Source: Noviherbaspirillum aerium (GTDB lineage Bacteria; Pseudomonadota; Gammaproteobacteria; Burkholderiales; Burkholderiaceae_D). From it: DNA of 64,000 bases. Below, in pieces: positions 9,244 through 19,567 of this stretch. The stretch's first letter is position 1. Every line of letters begins with the position of its first letter. The stretch covers positions 152,383 to 216,382 of the forward strand of contig NZ_VFAH01000010.1 of the NCBI RefSeq assembly GCF_008929045.1, read 5' to 3'. Position numbers and translations under genes: made by a program. The notes below the pieces were generated by a model. It had not been told where the DNA came from, ran no database searches, and was given only the letters and a program-made list of their open reading frames with translations.

Positions 9244-9324
9244 GCCTCATCGCGCAATACCGGTCCGCAGACATGGCGCGGACCACGCGCTGACTTGACG
9301 ACCCGATTATCGAGAGCAGGACGA

Positions 9325-11376
9325 ATGGAGACTCCGGAATATTTTGGAACTGACGGCGCGGACGTCGTCAATCGCAATACAGTCGCCCCTGGAACGGTCT
9401 GGGTGCGTTACCACGGCAAGGCCGGCGACGACAATATTACCTGGTCTAACGGCGAAGTCCTTGGCGGTCAAGGCAACGATACGATCACTCGCATCGCTTC
9501 CGACCAGGGCCATATGTATGCGCAATACTGGGATGCACCTGGCGCGGTCCTGATCGATTTGGAGGCGGGCTATGCGCTTGATGGCTGGGGCGGGCGCGAC
9601 ACCCTGGTCAATATTCAGCATACCTCCGGCTCCGGGCATAACGACCAGATCTATGGTTCCAGCGGCGATGACTGGATCAATACCGACTGGGGCCGCGATT
9701 ATGTCGATGGCCGTGGAGGCTTCGACATTGTCTCGATGGATGGAAAGGCCAGTGATTGGCAGATCAGCGCCAGCGTTGACGGACGTACCGTGATCGTGTC
9801 TCGCATCGGCGACTCGGACCGGCGTTACAGCGAACTGCATAACATCGAAAAGCTTAGATTTTGGGGCTCCGGTGAAGAGTTGCTTGTCGCTAACCTTATC
9901 GACAGTTCGCAGAAGGGGCCACAGACCCTGGTGGAATCACCGTCGGTGCGCTGGAACGTGGCCATGCAGATTGGTGCACCGGTATCCATCACTTACAGCT
10001 TCACTGGTACCGTGCCGCAATACGGCAATGGCGACGCGGGGAGCGGAGTACAAGCCTGGACAGAAGCACAAAAGGCAGCAGTGCGCTCGCTGATGTCTTC
10101 CATTTCCTCGTATTCTCAGATCGACTTCATTGAAGTTGCCGATACCCAGAGCAGCTACGGGCAGGTTCGATTTGGCATTAATGAACAGGCAACGACGGAA
10201 GGCTATGCTTTCCTGCCGAAGCCCGAATTCGGCGACCTTGCCGGAGACGTCTGGTTAAATACCGCTACTGCAGCCAACCTGTCTGACGGTAGCCGCGGAA
10301 AAGTCGTGCTGCTGCACGAGCTTGCTCACGCGTTGGGTCTGAAACACCCGTTGGACGGCTCATATACCGGTTCGATGCCCATTCTAGTAAGTGAGGAAAA
10401 CGATAGCCGTTACACCGTCATGTCATCCAATGACGTGATGAACGGGACACCTCGCATTGACTTGGGCGTGTACGATGTGTCGGCGTTGCGCTGGCTGTAC
10501 GGCAGCCGTGCCGTAAATACCGGGAACGACAGGTATTCATTCACCGATGACAGCGGCCGGCTGCAGAAAGTCATTGTTGATGACGGCGGATACAACGTCA
10601 TCGACGTCTCGGCGGTCAGCGCCGGTGCGCGGATCGATCTGCGACCGGGAAAGCTGAGTTCAATCGGACGCGACAGGGAGGATGCAGCCGTCGTAGACAA
10701 TATTGGCATCGCGTTCGGCACCACGATTGCGACCGTGGTGGCGACAAGACTTGATGATGTAATCATCGGCAATTCCGCAGGCAACGCCATATTCGGCTTA
10801 GACGGTAACGACTATATAGATGGTCAGGCTGGACTGGACACCGCAATTTATGCAGGACGTCGCGCAGATTACGCAGTCAATGTCTCAAGCTATTCGGGTG
10901 CATTAACCGTCGCGGCGCTGGATGGGGTTGAGGGCAGCGACACGCTTTTGAACACCGAGCGCTTGCAGTTTGCGGACATCAATGTGGCGCTTGACGGCAG
11001 CGCAGCCGCGTCCTATCGCCTGTATCAGGCGGCATTCGTACGCAAGCCGGATCTCGCCGGACTAGGGTACTGGATTGCCCAGTCCGATAAGGGCATGACG
11101 CTGCAGGGGGCAGCATGGAATTTCTTGGCATCGGCTGAATTTCAGCAGAAATACGGAGCGACCCTGCCTGACCGAGATTTCATTAGCGCACTCTATGCTA
11201 ACTCGCTCGGACGCGTGCCCGATCAAGCGGGTTACGACTACTGGCTTGACTTGCTCAGTCGCGGTGTAGTCAGCCGACATGGAATGTTAGCCGAATTCAG
11301 TGAAAGCGCGGAGAACCAGGCGAAGGTAATGGGTTCCATTCAGAATGGCGTCGAATTCCATCCGTTCATTGCCTAA
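9325..11376 (+). CDS. Serralysin-type M10 metallopeptidase with RTX-like and DUF4214 domains
   Basis: 683 residues. About 190 N-terminal residues contain RTX-like Asp/Gly motifs. The M10 catalytic core follows, with zinc motif HELAHALGLKH (His331) and Met-turn YTVMSSND. A beta-roll segment (GNSAGNAIFGLDGNDYIDG) is followed by two C-terminal DUF4214 units (YRLYQAAFVRKPDLAGLGYW, ISALYANSLGRVPDQAGYDYW). It lacks a Sec signal, as expected for type I secretion. An RTX-like region ahead of the protease domain is unusual; the sister at 34246 lacks it. ATG 9325 after AGCAGGA is preferred over an upstream TTG. Confidence 0.85.
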   Translation: METPEYFGTDGADVVNRNTVAPGTVWVRYHGKAGDDNITWSNGEVLGGQGNDTITRIASDQGHMYAQYWDAPGAVLIDLEAGYALDGWGGRDTLVNIQHTSGSGHNDQIYGSSGDDWINTDWGRDYVDGRGGFDIVSMDGKASDWQISASVDGRTVIVSRIGDSDRRYSELHNIEKLRFWGSGEELLVANLIDSSQKGPQTLVESPSVRWNVAMQIGAPVSITYSFTGTVPQYGNGDAGSGVQAWTEAQKAAVRSLMSSISSYSQIDFIEVADTQSSYGQVRFGINEQATTEGYAFLPKPEFGDLAGDVWLNTATAANLSDGSRGKVVLLHELAHALGLKHPLDGSYTGSMPILVSEENDSRYTVMSSNDVMNGTPRIDLGVYDVSALRWLYGSRAVNTGNDRYSFTDDSGRLQKVIVDDGGYNVIDVSAVSAGARIDLRPGKLSSIGRDREDAAVVDNIGIAFGTTIATVVATRLDDVIIGNSAGNAIFGLDGNDYIDGQAGLDTAIYAGRRADYAVNVSSYSGALTVAALDGVEGSDTLLNTERLQFADINVALDGSAAASYRLYQAAFVRKPDLAGLGYWIAQSDKGMTLQGAAWNFLASAEFQQKYGATLPDRDFISALYANSLGRVPDQAGYDYWLDLLSRGVVSRHGMLAEFSESAENQAKVMGSIQNGVEFHPFIA

Positions 11377-11509
11377 ATGTAAATGCTCCCGTGCATGCAT
11401 AGGACCGCAAAACGGGGCATGAAAATGACTATCGCATTTCGTGTTCGACAATGATGCTTCCAGCATCGCCGGCAATCAAGCAAGTAAAGCCGTATCGAAA
11501 CGAGCTCAG

Positions 11510-12343
11510 CTAAACAGGCTCGATTTCCGACGCCGCATTCGAAGAAGCTGCACGCTGGCGAAGAAAACTTCTGACCGGAGCATGGCGGACGCGCCGCATC
11601 AATGGATATGCCGCATGCCATAGGCCAGAGAGCGGGCCGCACTGAAGACGAAGTTGTGCCGTAAAGTTCACGAGCGTTGCCCCGTCATAGCAGGTCCGGG
11701 GAATGTCCTCCAGCGGCGATGAACTCAAATACGCTGAACGAGACACCGTGTATTGATAGCGAAAGCCGGCCTTCCTGGCGATCTCGCGCGAGGTGTCATT
11801 GGAGTAGCCCCATGGCCATGCAAGGTGCCGGAAACACGTTCTTGGCAATGCCAGTTCGGTAGACAACAGGTCGAGGGAAGTCGTCAGGTCGGCTTTGAGT
11901 TGCGACTCGGTGTAATCAGTTGATTGGGCATGCGCATGCGTATGGGAATGGACTTCCATCAAGCCGCTTGCTTGCAGATTGCGCAGCTGCTCCCACGTCA
12001 AGAAGTTTGCATCGTCCGTGCTTGAAGAGCCTGGATGGCTGCCTGACTGACGCATGTGCCTGGTGGCGACGAAGCAGATCGAATGGAAATTCAGATCCTT
12101 GAGAACAGGAAAAGCGTTTGAAGCGACGCTTTCATATCCATCGTCAAAGGTCAGAAGAAAAGATTTGGCCGGAAACTTGTTTTGCCGATTCGCATAGAAC
12201 GCGAACTCGTTTGTCGTCAGAGACCGCCATCCATGATCCGCCAGCCAGTTCATGTGCTGGCCGAATGTGGCTGGCTCCGTGGAGGTGGAAAGGCCGTCGT
12301 TATCAATGCGGTGATAAGTGAGAATCGGGATTGCCTGCGACAT
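11510..12343 (-). CDS. Polysaccharide deacetylase (CE4 family)
   Basis: 277 residues. NodB-homology motifs are present: motif 1 TFDDGY (catalytic base and metal Asp), motif 2 HSHTHAH (metal-binding His), and WPWGYSNDT as motif 3. The start ILTYHRID is typical of the PgaB/IcaB-like branch that de-N-acetylates exopolysaccharide. No signal peptide is evident, so either the true substrate is cytosolic or export differs. GAGGGGG just upstream of the ATG is a good ribosome site. It stands alone between a secreted peptidase and the WYL-like pair; a role in matrix polysaccharide is inference. Confidence 0.85.
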   Translation of the reverse strand: MSQAIPILTYHRIDNDGLSTSTEPATFGQHMNWLADHGWRSLTTNEFAFYANRQNKFPAKSFLLTFDDGYESVASNAFPVLKDLNFHSICFVATRHMRQSGSHPGSSSTDDANFLTWEQLRNLQASGLMEVHSHTHAHAQSTDYTESQLKADLTTSLDLLSTELALPRTCFRHLAWPWGYSNDTSREIARKAGFRYQYTVSRSAYLSSSPLEDIPRTCYDGATLVNFTAQLRLQCGPLSGLWHAAYPLMRRVRHAPVRSFLRQRAASSNAASEIEPV

Positions 12344-12421
12344 TTGCCCCCTCCAGATAAATTTTATTGTTCTTCTATCGTATTAACTGACTGGAGGTTA
12401 CATTTGCTCTTGGTCAAATTT

Positions 12422-12449
12422 GATATACGGCACTATTTAATCATGTCAA
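12422..12449 (-). promoter_or_regulatory. Sigma70-type promoter of the deacetylase gene
   Basis: On the minus strand TTGACA (12449-12444), a 16-base spacer and TATATC (12427-12422). Predicted transcription begins about 65-70 bases before the deacetylase ATG. Confidence 0.55.
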
Positions 12450-12576
12450 TTTAATCGAGGGGGTTTCGTTATTCCGGGTTAGGTATGTCAGCAAGCTGAC
12501 ACATATTCATGGGATTGTTCGGTACTTTTGCTTAAGTGACACTCGACCAAATCAGGTAGCCAAGGAATCGCCACCC

Positions 12577-12870
12577 ATGTCGAGCATCATCGAACAAGCC
12601 ATCGCAGCAAAGCGCAAGCTGAAGCTCTACTACATCGGTTACAGCCGTACCGTCGAACCCTATGCCTACGGCTTATGCCCCGACGGACTGCCTCTGCTGC
12701 TGTGCTTCCAGACCGAAGTGCAAGGGAGCGTGCGCACACCCAACAACTGGTATCTGGTGCGCCCGCATGAGCAGGTGATGATCAAGATGCTGGAAGACTC
12801 GTTCACACGGTTTCAGCCCGGCTATATCCGCAATCATCCGGCGTTCCATACCGTGCTGATCCAGGTGTAA
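12577..12870 (+). CDS. Stand-alone WYL-like domain protein (paralogue 2)
   Basis: 97 residues, about 90 percent identical by eye to the protein at 4706, with the same VEPYAYGLCPDG, NNWYLVR and YIRNHPAFHTVLIQV. Only the last ~25 bases of the leader (AGGTAGCCAAGGAAT) match the other two copies; further upstream it differs, so its promoter is probably its own. The gene is followed by a third paralogue at 13267. Confidence 0.7.
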   Translation: MSSIIEQAIAAKRKLKLYYIGYSRTVEPYAYGLCPDGLPLLLCFQTEVQGSVRTPNNWYLVRPHEQVMIKMLEDSFTRFQPGYIRNHPAFHTVLIQV

Positions 12871-12946
12871 GCACATGCTTCCTGGCTATCCTCTATGTGA
12901 TTGCGAACCGCGCGGCGGTAACGGGCCAGAGAAGTTTGGCGCTGCC

Positions 12947-12970
12947 AGAGCGGTTTCGGCTTGACTGTAC
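12947..12970 (+). repeat. Short interspersed repeat, copy 1
   Basis: AGAGCGGTTTCGG then CTTGACTGTAC. Similar 21-24 base strings occur at 21194-21216 and 43648-43668. Intergenic in all cases; REP-like in character. Confidence 0.45.
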
Positions 12971-13187
12971 TAGGGGAGGCCGAGAAGATTTGTTCGCAGG
13001 GCGGAGGCAGGATCTCGCAGACCCCTGGTTTGCGCTTGTAGCTATCGCCAACCGGTACTACTGGGAAAGCCCTGAAGTCCTTCGCTTCATTCCGTGGCGA
13101 GCGGTTTTCGGCAGCATCGTTGGAGGCGATCTGCGCGGTTTTAACCGAATCGTTATTGAATCTACTTAATCGCAACGATGGAGCCGG

Positions 13188-13266
13188 CTCACATAGATAT
13201 GGGATTGGCACCCAACATTGGTTACATGAAACTATGGTCAACCAGGTAGCCAAGGAATCGCCACCC
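13188..13266 (+). promoter_or_regulatory. Leader shared with the WYL-like gene at 4706
   Basis: It matches 4628-4705 over most of its length, including GATTGGCAC, CATTGGTTACA and AGGTAGCCAAGGAAT, at the same distance from the ATG. Confidence 0.5.
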
Positions 13267-13560
13267 ATGTCGAGCATCATCAAGCAGGCCATTGAGCGCA
13301 GAACCAAGCTCAGGCTATACCACGACGGAAAAAGCTTTATCGCCGAACCTTATGCGTTCGGCATCGATGTGAATGGGGTGCCGTTGCTGCTGTGCTTTCA
13401 GACCGATGGTCTTGATATGCACGAAAAACGCGATAGCTGGAGAGTCATCGCGCTTGCCGATCTGATGTCCATCGAGCCCGTCAACGTGGCTTGCGGCCAG
13501 GTTCGAGCGGACTATGTCCGCAACCATCCGGCATTCCATACCGTCCTGGTCCAGGTATAG
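13267..13560 (+). CDS. Stand-alone WYL-like domain protein (paralogue 3)
   Basis: 97 residues. It is diverged from the copies at 4706 and 12577 in the middle (DGLDMHEKRDSWRVIALADL in place of the NNWYLVR segment) but keeps the opening helix, EPYAFGID-NGVPLLLCFQ and YVRNHPAFHTVLVQV. The Trp-Arg-Val replaces Trp-Tyr-Leu. Its leader matches that of 4706, while its start context matches both. It is followed by the helical CxxC gene, giving the same gene order as at 4706-5555. Confidence 0.7.
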   Translation: MSSIIKQAIERRTKLRLYHDGKSFIAEPYAFGIDVNGVPLLLCFQTDGLDMHEKRDSWRVIALADLMSIEPVNVACGQVRADYVRNHPAFHTVLVQV

Positions 13561-13639
13561 GCAGCCGCGCCCTGACGCTCCCGCTCATCCTGCGTGCAAG
13601 GGACCAGCAAAAATCATAGAACGACAAGTGTTCTGCTGC

Positions 13640-13659
13640 GGCTTTTGCGAGGTTATACT
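13640..13659 (+). promoter_or_regulatory. Promoter of helical cassette gene, copy 2
   Basis: GGCTTTTGC and TATACT (13654-13659) at the same spacing as at 5070-5089, followed by a matching leader. Confidence 0.55.
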
Positions 13660-13711
13660 TTTTTCCGAAACACAATAAGGCAAAACGGTTGTTCTCACGG
13701 AGACAGGAACA

Positions 13712-14122
13712 ATGACAGATGCGTGGCATGAAGTTCAGCAAGCAATACGGGCATTGCGAAAGAATGGGGACATACGGCAGCGGCTGATCGAAGCCTACCG
13801 GGCGCTGGTCAGGATAAAGGTAAAGAACCTGCCGAGCGAAGTGCGGCATGACCATGCGCGGCTGATCGGTACGATCGACACGCGATCGACTGAGCGTATC
13901 GGTGCCGAGATTCGTGACAGGGTAACGGCCATGACGCCGGCCCAACTCAGCGAGGCGGTGCATCGGATTGTCACGTTACATGACGCACTGCGGGCGTATC
14001 AGCCCGCCATAGCACCTACACGGCAAAAGCAAGCGGCGTGCAGCGCATTGCTGAAGAAGGAAGGGCAAGCAGAGCTAGACCCGAGTACCTGCGTGGACTG
14101 CACGCAATGCCGGCTGTTCTAA
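13712..14122 (+). CDS. Small helical protein with C-terminal CxxCxxC (paralogue)
   Basis: 136 residues, closely similar to the protein at 5142 (MTDAWHE-Q-AIRALRK, DLPSEVRHDH, LSEAVHRI). The tail CVDCTQC has three spaced cysteines, one more than the 5142 copy. Unlike at 5552, no receiver-like gene follows; instead the interrupted DUF4214 gene begins about 340 bases on. Function unknown. Confidence 0.7.
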   Translation: MTDAWHEVQQAIRALRKNGDIRQRLIEAYRALVRIKVKNLPSEVRHDHARLIGTIDTRSTERIGAEIRDRVTAMTPAQLSEAVHRIVTLHDALRAYQPAIAPTRQKQAACSALLKKEGQAELDPSTCVDCTQCRLF

Positions 14123-14332
14123 TCCTTCCGATGGATCGGTTGCATTGGATGCCTTCTTAAGAATCGGCCATCATCCGATGCACCGCATCGGTTAAGCAAG
14201 CACGTATCCAACCTCGTTCCAGCAGGGCAACCACACTCCGATCCCCGAGCTCCGGAGGGCCTTGCTTTTCTGTCATCAATATCGCCGCTAAGTATTGAAT
14301 CATACGGAACTAAAAGTTAAAAATACTTAGTT
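14123..14332. other. Intergenic stretch, no gene seen
   Basis: It becomes AT-rich toward its 3' end. No coding frame is credible. It precedes the conserved promoter at 14333. Confidence 0.5.
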
Positions 14333-14368
14333 TATGGGATACGGATGGTATTTCCTATCAGATACACT
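14333..14368 (+). promoter_or_regulatory. Conserved promoter module of DUF4214 paralogue
   Basis: TATGGGAT (14333-14340) and TACACT (14363-14368) with TTTCCT in between. Spacing is identical to 681-716 before the paralogue at 810. Confidence 0.6.
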
Positions 14369-14459
14369 TTGCCGCGATGAAACTTTTGCGACCCGCCCTG
14401 CCGGTTCGCTCACCTCCGCACGCAGTTCTTCCACATCCCCATCCCGTACGAAAGACATC

Positions 14460-17400
14460 ATGGCTCAGACCGTAATCCAGACCTACGTTCAAAAACTCTA
14501 TCAAAACGCGCTCCTCCGGGACGGCGATACCGCCGGCGTCAGCTATTGGGCCGAGCAAGCCAACCAGGGCTTGGGTTCCATTGATATGGTGTAAAACTTC
14601 CTGAATTCCGGGGAGGCACAGAACATCACGGCTGTATTGCGTCTGTATGACATTTTCTTTGACCGTGCAGCCGACAGCAGCGGCCTGAGCTACTGGGTTG
14701 GCATGCTGCGCAACGGCATGTCGCTGCGCGATATCGCCGTCAACTTCAGCCAGTCGAGCGAATTTCAGACCAAGTATGCCAACGCATCGACCGCGGACTA
14801 TGTGGAAGCACTGTACGCCAACCTGTTCGAGCGCGGCAGCGACGCCGCCGGTAAAGCGTACTGGGTGGAGATGATCGACAGCGGCAAGATCAACCGTGGC
14901 GATGTGGCCCTGGAGTTCTCGGTATCCGCCGAAGCGAAGTCCGCCGATGGCGCCGCTACCCGTTTCGCCGAAAGCTACCTGGCACTGCGTTCCGCAGGCA
15001 CGGCCGAGCCAAGCACTGCTGCAGTGGAAGCACTCGCCAAGAAGTCACTGGCAGAGGCAATCACCGAAGTGCAGACCATCAAGGGCACAGTGCAGAACGG
15101 CATCATCCAGAACGCCAACGTCATTCGCGACGCCAATGGCGATGGCTTGCCGGATGGGGGCACAAGCACAGTGACGACTGATGCCAACGGCAAGTTCACC
15201 ATCGTGGGCGGTTATGGCGACATCGTCGTGACCGGAGGCAAGGACCTCACCACCGGCAAGACCAACGACAAGGTGCTGTCGACCACGACCAACGCCACCA
15301 ATGGCAACAGCGGCGCCGAAGTCATGGTCACGCCGTTGACTACCATCATCAATGCCATCGTCAACCAAGGCGTCAGCACCGCGGACGCCGTCAAGAAAGT
15401 CGGCATCGCGCTCGGCCTGGACACCTCTGTTGACCTGCTGACATTCAACCACACCAGCAAGGCCACCGCGACAGGCGCAACCCCGGCCGACCAGAAGAAT
15501 GCGGTCGCGATCAAGGGCGCGGTCGCACAGCTGACCATGCTGATGGAAAACACCGCCGGCCTGATCAAGGGCGCGGCCGGCAGCGGCACCAACCTCGATG
15601 CCACATCGATCACCGCCAGCGTCGCCAACGCCTTGGCCGACAAGATCATCACCGCAACAGCCAATGTCACCACGCCGCAGAGCACCGCGCTGGTTGCACT
15701 GGATTCGCAAGACGTGATCAAGGAAGTCGTGACCGGCACCGCCACCAAGGTCAGCGCGGCAAGCACCACACCGCTGACATCGACCGTCGTGAGCAAGATC
15801 ACCGACCTGTCGGCCGATGCGGCAAAGATCATCAGCGCGCTGAACACCACAGTGAAGTCCACCGTCAATGCGATCAACGGCGCATCGACCTTTGATGCCA
15901 GCAAGGTGGTGGATGCGTTCTCGACCATTGCCAAGACGGAAGGCTTGGCGCAGGACAAGGTGCAGACTGCGATTACCAGCGGTGCGGAGAGCGGTAGCTT
16001 GAGCAGTGCTGCGAGCAGCTTTACTGGTAGCAATCTGGGGACTGAGATCAAGTCTTCGGTGATTGGGGAGATTGCGGGGGGCGTGAACGGTACCAGTGGC
16101 GGGACTGTGATTGATCAGGTGGTTACTGCGCCGGTTAGTTCGGGTGGTGGTGGCGGTGGAGGTTCAACAGCGCCGACATTCACGGTGACTGAAAGTGGCA
16201 CAGCGCCAAATAAGACTATTATATTTGGTGGGACTGTGACGGGTGCAGTGACTCTCACGTCCAACGGGACGAACCTTACATTCACGCGTGATGGTATTGA
16301 GGCGACGACTAAACCTGTTTTGGCAGACATTGCCGCCGGTGGCGTTCCGGCTGTTACGCTCACTGCAGCAATATTCGCTATCGCTAACTTAGCCGTAAAG
16401 TTAGCTAACAATTCCGCAACCCTGAACGCGGTAACAACCAATGTCAGCGAGGTCATCGCCAATATTGCCAAGGTCAAGGATGCCAGCATCAGCGCCATTA
16501 CCTTGACGGCTGCTGAGCTGGCTACGAATGGTGTAGCAGCCAAGCTGGCTGCGAATTCCGCAACTCTGAACGCGGTAACAACCAATGTCAGCGACGTCAT
16601 CGCCAATATTGCCAAGGTCAAGGATGCCAGCATCAGTGCCATTACCTTGACTGCTGCCGAGCTGGCTACGAATGGTGTAGCAGCCAAACTGGCTGCGAAT
16701 TCCGCAACCCTGAACGCGGTAACAACCAATGTCAGCGACGTCATCGCCAATATTGCCAAGGTCAAGGACGCCAGCATCAGTGCCATTACCTTGACGGCTG
16801 CTGAACTGGCTACGAATGGTGTGGCAGCCAAGCTGGCTGCGAATTCCGCAACCCTGAACGCGGTAACAACCAATGTCAGCGACGTCATCGCCAATATTGC
16901 CAAGGTCAAGGACGCCAGCATCAGCGCCATTACCTTGACGGCTGCCGAGCTGGCTACGAATGGTGTGGCAGCCAAATTGGCTGCGAATTCCGCAACCTTG
17001 AACGCGGTAACAACCAATGTCAGCGAGGTCATCGCCAATATTGCCAAGGTCAAGGACGCCAGCATCAGTGCCATTACCTTGACGGCTGCTGAACTGGCTA
17101 CGAATGGTGTGGCAGCCAAGCTGGCTGCTGATTCCGCCACCCTAGGTATCGTTTCCGACAACCAGGCTGCGGTAGTCGCGAACATCGCCAAAGTCGTTGC
17201 CAATGGCGTTACCTCGATTACTCTGGACGGCGCGCAGTTCAAGAGTCTGACTGATGCAACAGCATTGGGAAAACTGACCGATGGTGGCGTGACGATCAGC
17301 GGAAATGTAACTGACTCTGCTGAAGCTGCCGCAATCGTCGCAGGTATTGCCGAAATTGCGGCTGGCGGGATCAGTGCCATTACCTTAACGGCTGCCCAAC

Positions 17401-18485
17401 TGGCTACAAATGGTGTAGCAGCCAAGCTGGCTGCGAATTCCGCAACCTTGAACGCGGTAACAACCAATGTCAGCGAGGTCATCGCCAATATTGCCAAGGT
17501 CAAGGATGCCAGCATCAGCGCCATTACCTTGACGGCTGCCGAGCTGGCTACGAATGGTGTGGCAGCCAAACTGGCTGCGAATTCCGCAACCCTGAACGCG
17601 GTAACAACCAATGTCAGCGACGTCATCGCCAATATTGCCAAGGTCAAGGATGCCAGCATCAGTGCCATTACCTTGACGGCTGCTGAGCTGGCTACGAATG
17701 GTGTGGCAGCCAAGCTGGCTGCTGATTCCGCCACCCTAGGTATCGTTTCCGACAACCAGGCTGCGGTAGTCGCGAACATCGCCAAAGTCGTTGCCAATGG
17801 CGTTACCTCGATTACTCTGGACGGCGCGCAGTTCAAGAGTCTGACTGATGCAACAGCATTGGGAAAACTGACCGATGGTGGCGTGACGATCAGCGGAAAT
17901 GTGACTAACGCTGGTGAGTTAACCACACTTGTGAGTGGCGTTGCAGAACTCGGCAACGGAAGCATCACCGGTATCGTTTCTGCGGCTGCGGCAATGTCAT
18001 CAACTCACTTCGCCACCTTAGAGGCTAAGGTTCATTTAGACGCAACAGTCACCTTGGCGGATACAGGTTCAGCGATTGCAACTTTAGCTGATAGTGCAGT
18101 GAATGCAAAAATTGACTTTGTCGATGCTACGAATGACCTTATTTCTCTGACCTTGGCTCGATTAAACAATATTGGTAATGCTAAGTTGGTGGCCGGGGAT
18201 GATGTGACCTTGGTCGGCCTAACTAATGGAGATTCATTATCGGCGACGAATGTTGATAAGGTCGCCACCGGAAATGTCGCTCTAACCGGCTCAGCCGCTG
18301 CAACTAAAGTCGAGGTAACCGGGGCGACAGGCAATATGTGGCACTTTGCAGCTAATGTAGGAGGTGTCGCTAGTGCAGATGAACTTACATTCTGGAATGG
18401 GACATCTGCGCAAACCGTTACTTTGACTGGTGTCACGTCAGTGGTATTAGGGGCTGACGGTATCTTCTCACTTACAGTAGCTTAA
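14460..18485 (+). CDS. Giant DUF4214 repeat protein interrupted by an in-frame TAA
   Basis: The frame starts at MAQTVIQTYVQ (14460) but meets TAA at 14592-14594. The aligned codon in the paralogue at 810 encodes Tyr (DMAYNF), so TAA most simply arose from TAC or TAT. The frame is otherwise open to 18485 (about 1340 codons). Contents: DUF4214 units, the same central region as the 810 gene, a Gly-rich linker (SSGGGGGGGS), then tandem 48-residue repeats (TTNVSDVIANIAKVKDASIS..., residues ~650-1090) and a beta-rich C-terminus. If the stop is real, only internal restart or readthrough would give product; otherwise it is a sequencing error. Type I export is inferred from the family. Confidence 0.7.
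16404..17920 (+). repeat. Intragenic 144-bp tandem repeats nested in a 594-bp duplication
   Basis: Near-identical 144-bp units begin at 16548, 16692, 16836 and 16980 (a degenerate one at 16404) and again at 17430 and 17574. A variant block starting at 17124 recurs at 17718. The offset 16836/17430 and 17124/17718 is 594 bp, so a larger block was duplicated after unit expansion. Each unit encodes 48 residues. Confidence 0.9.
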
Positions 18486-18559
18486 CTCTTTGAAGAAGAA
18501 GTCGGAATCGAAGTAAGGCCTGTAGTTCCTCAGAAAACTAAGAAAAGTTTTCCGTGATG

Positions 18560-18593
18560 AAGGCCGGGCCAAAAGCTCGGCCTTTTTCTTTTA
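18560..18593 (+). terminator. Rho-independent terminator of DUF4214 paralogue
   Basis: Stem GGCCGGGC/GCTCGGCC (one G-T pair) with an AAAA loop, followed by TTTTTCTTTT. Confidence 0.85.
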
Positions 18594-18843
18594 AGAAATA
18601 CGAATACAGTCTGAGCTCACTTTTCATATCGAGCAGCTAAACGGTTACCCACAAAAATTGCTGATATTCGTCGAAAAGGACGAAGAATTAGAAAACCGTG
18701 AAGTACTGATGTGCTCTCGCACCCTGATAAATTTCCAAATACATAACCATCCGAACCCCACCCCAAAAAACCAAAAGTTTCACAAAACGTTGCCTTTAAG
18801 AACCGAGTCATCGTTTCTCTCAACAAGCATCAAGGCACATAGA

Positions 18844-19566
18844 ATGAATCTCAAAGCCGGACTCAGTTTTTCAGCCGCATTTCTGTTGGCGGGTTGTTCA
18901 AATATTCCCTGTCTCAACAATCTCTGCAAAAGCAGTTCCACGCCGGAGCCGGCTCAGCAAGTGGTGCACTATGCGCCGCAAGGTCCAGTGCAGTATGTGG
19001 CCCAGAACACCCAGTATGTCGCGGATGCTTATGCGCCGGTCAGGCTGAGCGCCATTGGTTATGGCGCGGCCAGTTCGGCGGAGGGCCATACGCCTGGCCA
19101 GAGGCGCCTGCTCGCCATGCGCGCTTCCAAGCTCGATGCGTACCGGTCGCTGGCGGAACAGGTCTATGGCATCCGCCTGACAAGCAACACGACGATCTCC
19201 GCATTGATGAGCCAGAACGACGGTTTCCGCGCGTATATCGATGCGTATCTGCGCGGCGCGCGGATCGTGAGCGTGACGCCCATGGCGGACGGCAACTATG
19301 AGACCACGATCGAGATCGATTTCGATGACAGGGCAGCGCGCTCCTATCTGCCGCCGGCATCGCCGCAGCAGAACATGCAGCCCGCCAGCCGCAGCTATGT
19401 GGCGCAGCCCGCGCCGGTGCATGTGGCGCCGCCCGCGGCTTCTCCCGTGATTCCGGTCTATGCGGCACAGCCGATGGGCGCGCAGCGCCGCGTCGTGGAT
19501 GACGGCATCAGGGGCACCGCGGGCCCAGGCCGTGCCTATGGGACTTCCTTCTATTCCGCGGAATGA
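18844..19566 (+). CDS. FlgP/LPP20-like flagellar lipoprotein
   Basis: 240 residues. Lipoprotein signal with lipobox Leu-Ala-Gly-Cys at residues 16-19. The central region AIGYGAASS...GQRRLLAMRASKLDAYRSLAEQVYG is the LPP20/FlgP signature; in Vibrio and Campylobacter FlgP builds outer-membrane-associated rings around the flagellar motor. The C-terminal ~70 residues are Pro/Ala/Val-rich and longer than the usual family member. The next gene starts 2 bases after the stop and is FlgT-like, which supports the assignment. The upstream frame opening at 18658 is rejected because only ATG 18844 yields a lipoprotein. Confidence 0.75.
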   Translation: MNLKAGLSFSAAFLLAGCSNIPCLNNLCKSSSTPEPAQQVVHYAPQGPVQYVAQNTQYVADAYAPVRLSAIGYGAASSAEGHTPGQRRLLAMRASKLDAYRSLAEQVYGIRLTSNTTISALMSQNDGFRAYIDAYLRGARIVSVTPMADGNYETTIEIDFDDRAARSYLPPASPQQNMQPASRSYVAQPAPVHVAPPAASPVIPVYAAQPMGAQRRVVDDGIRGTAGPGRAYGTSFYSAE

Positions 19567-19567
19567 C

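Noticed and set aside
12897..13169. 90-codon plus-strand frame between WYL-like genes
   Set aside because: No ribosome site, translation without family resemblance, and it contains an interspersed repeat also found in noncoding DNA.
16115..17968. 617-codon minus-strand frame with repeats
   Set aside because: The repetitiveness is only the mirror of the 144-bp repeats of the plus-strand DUF4214 gene.
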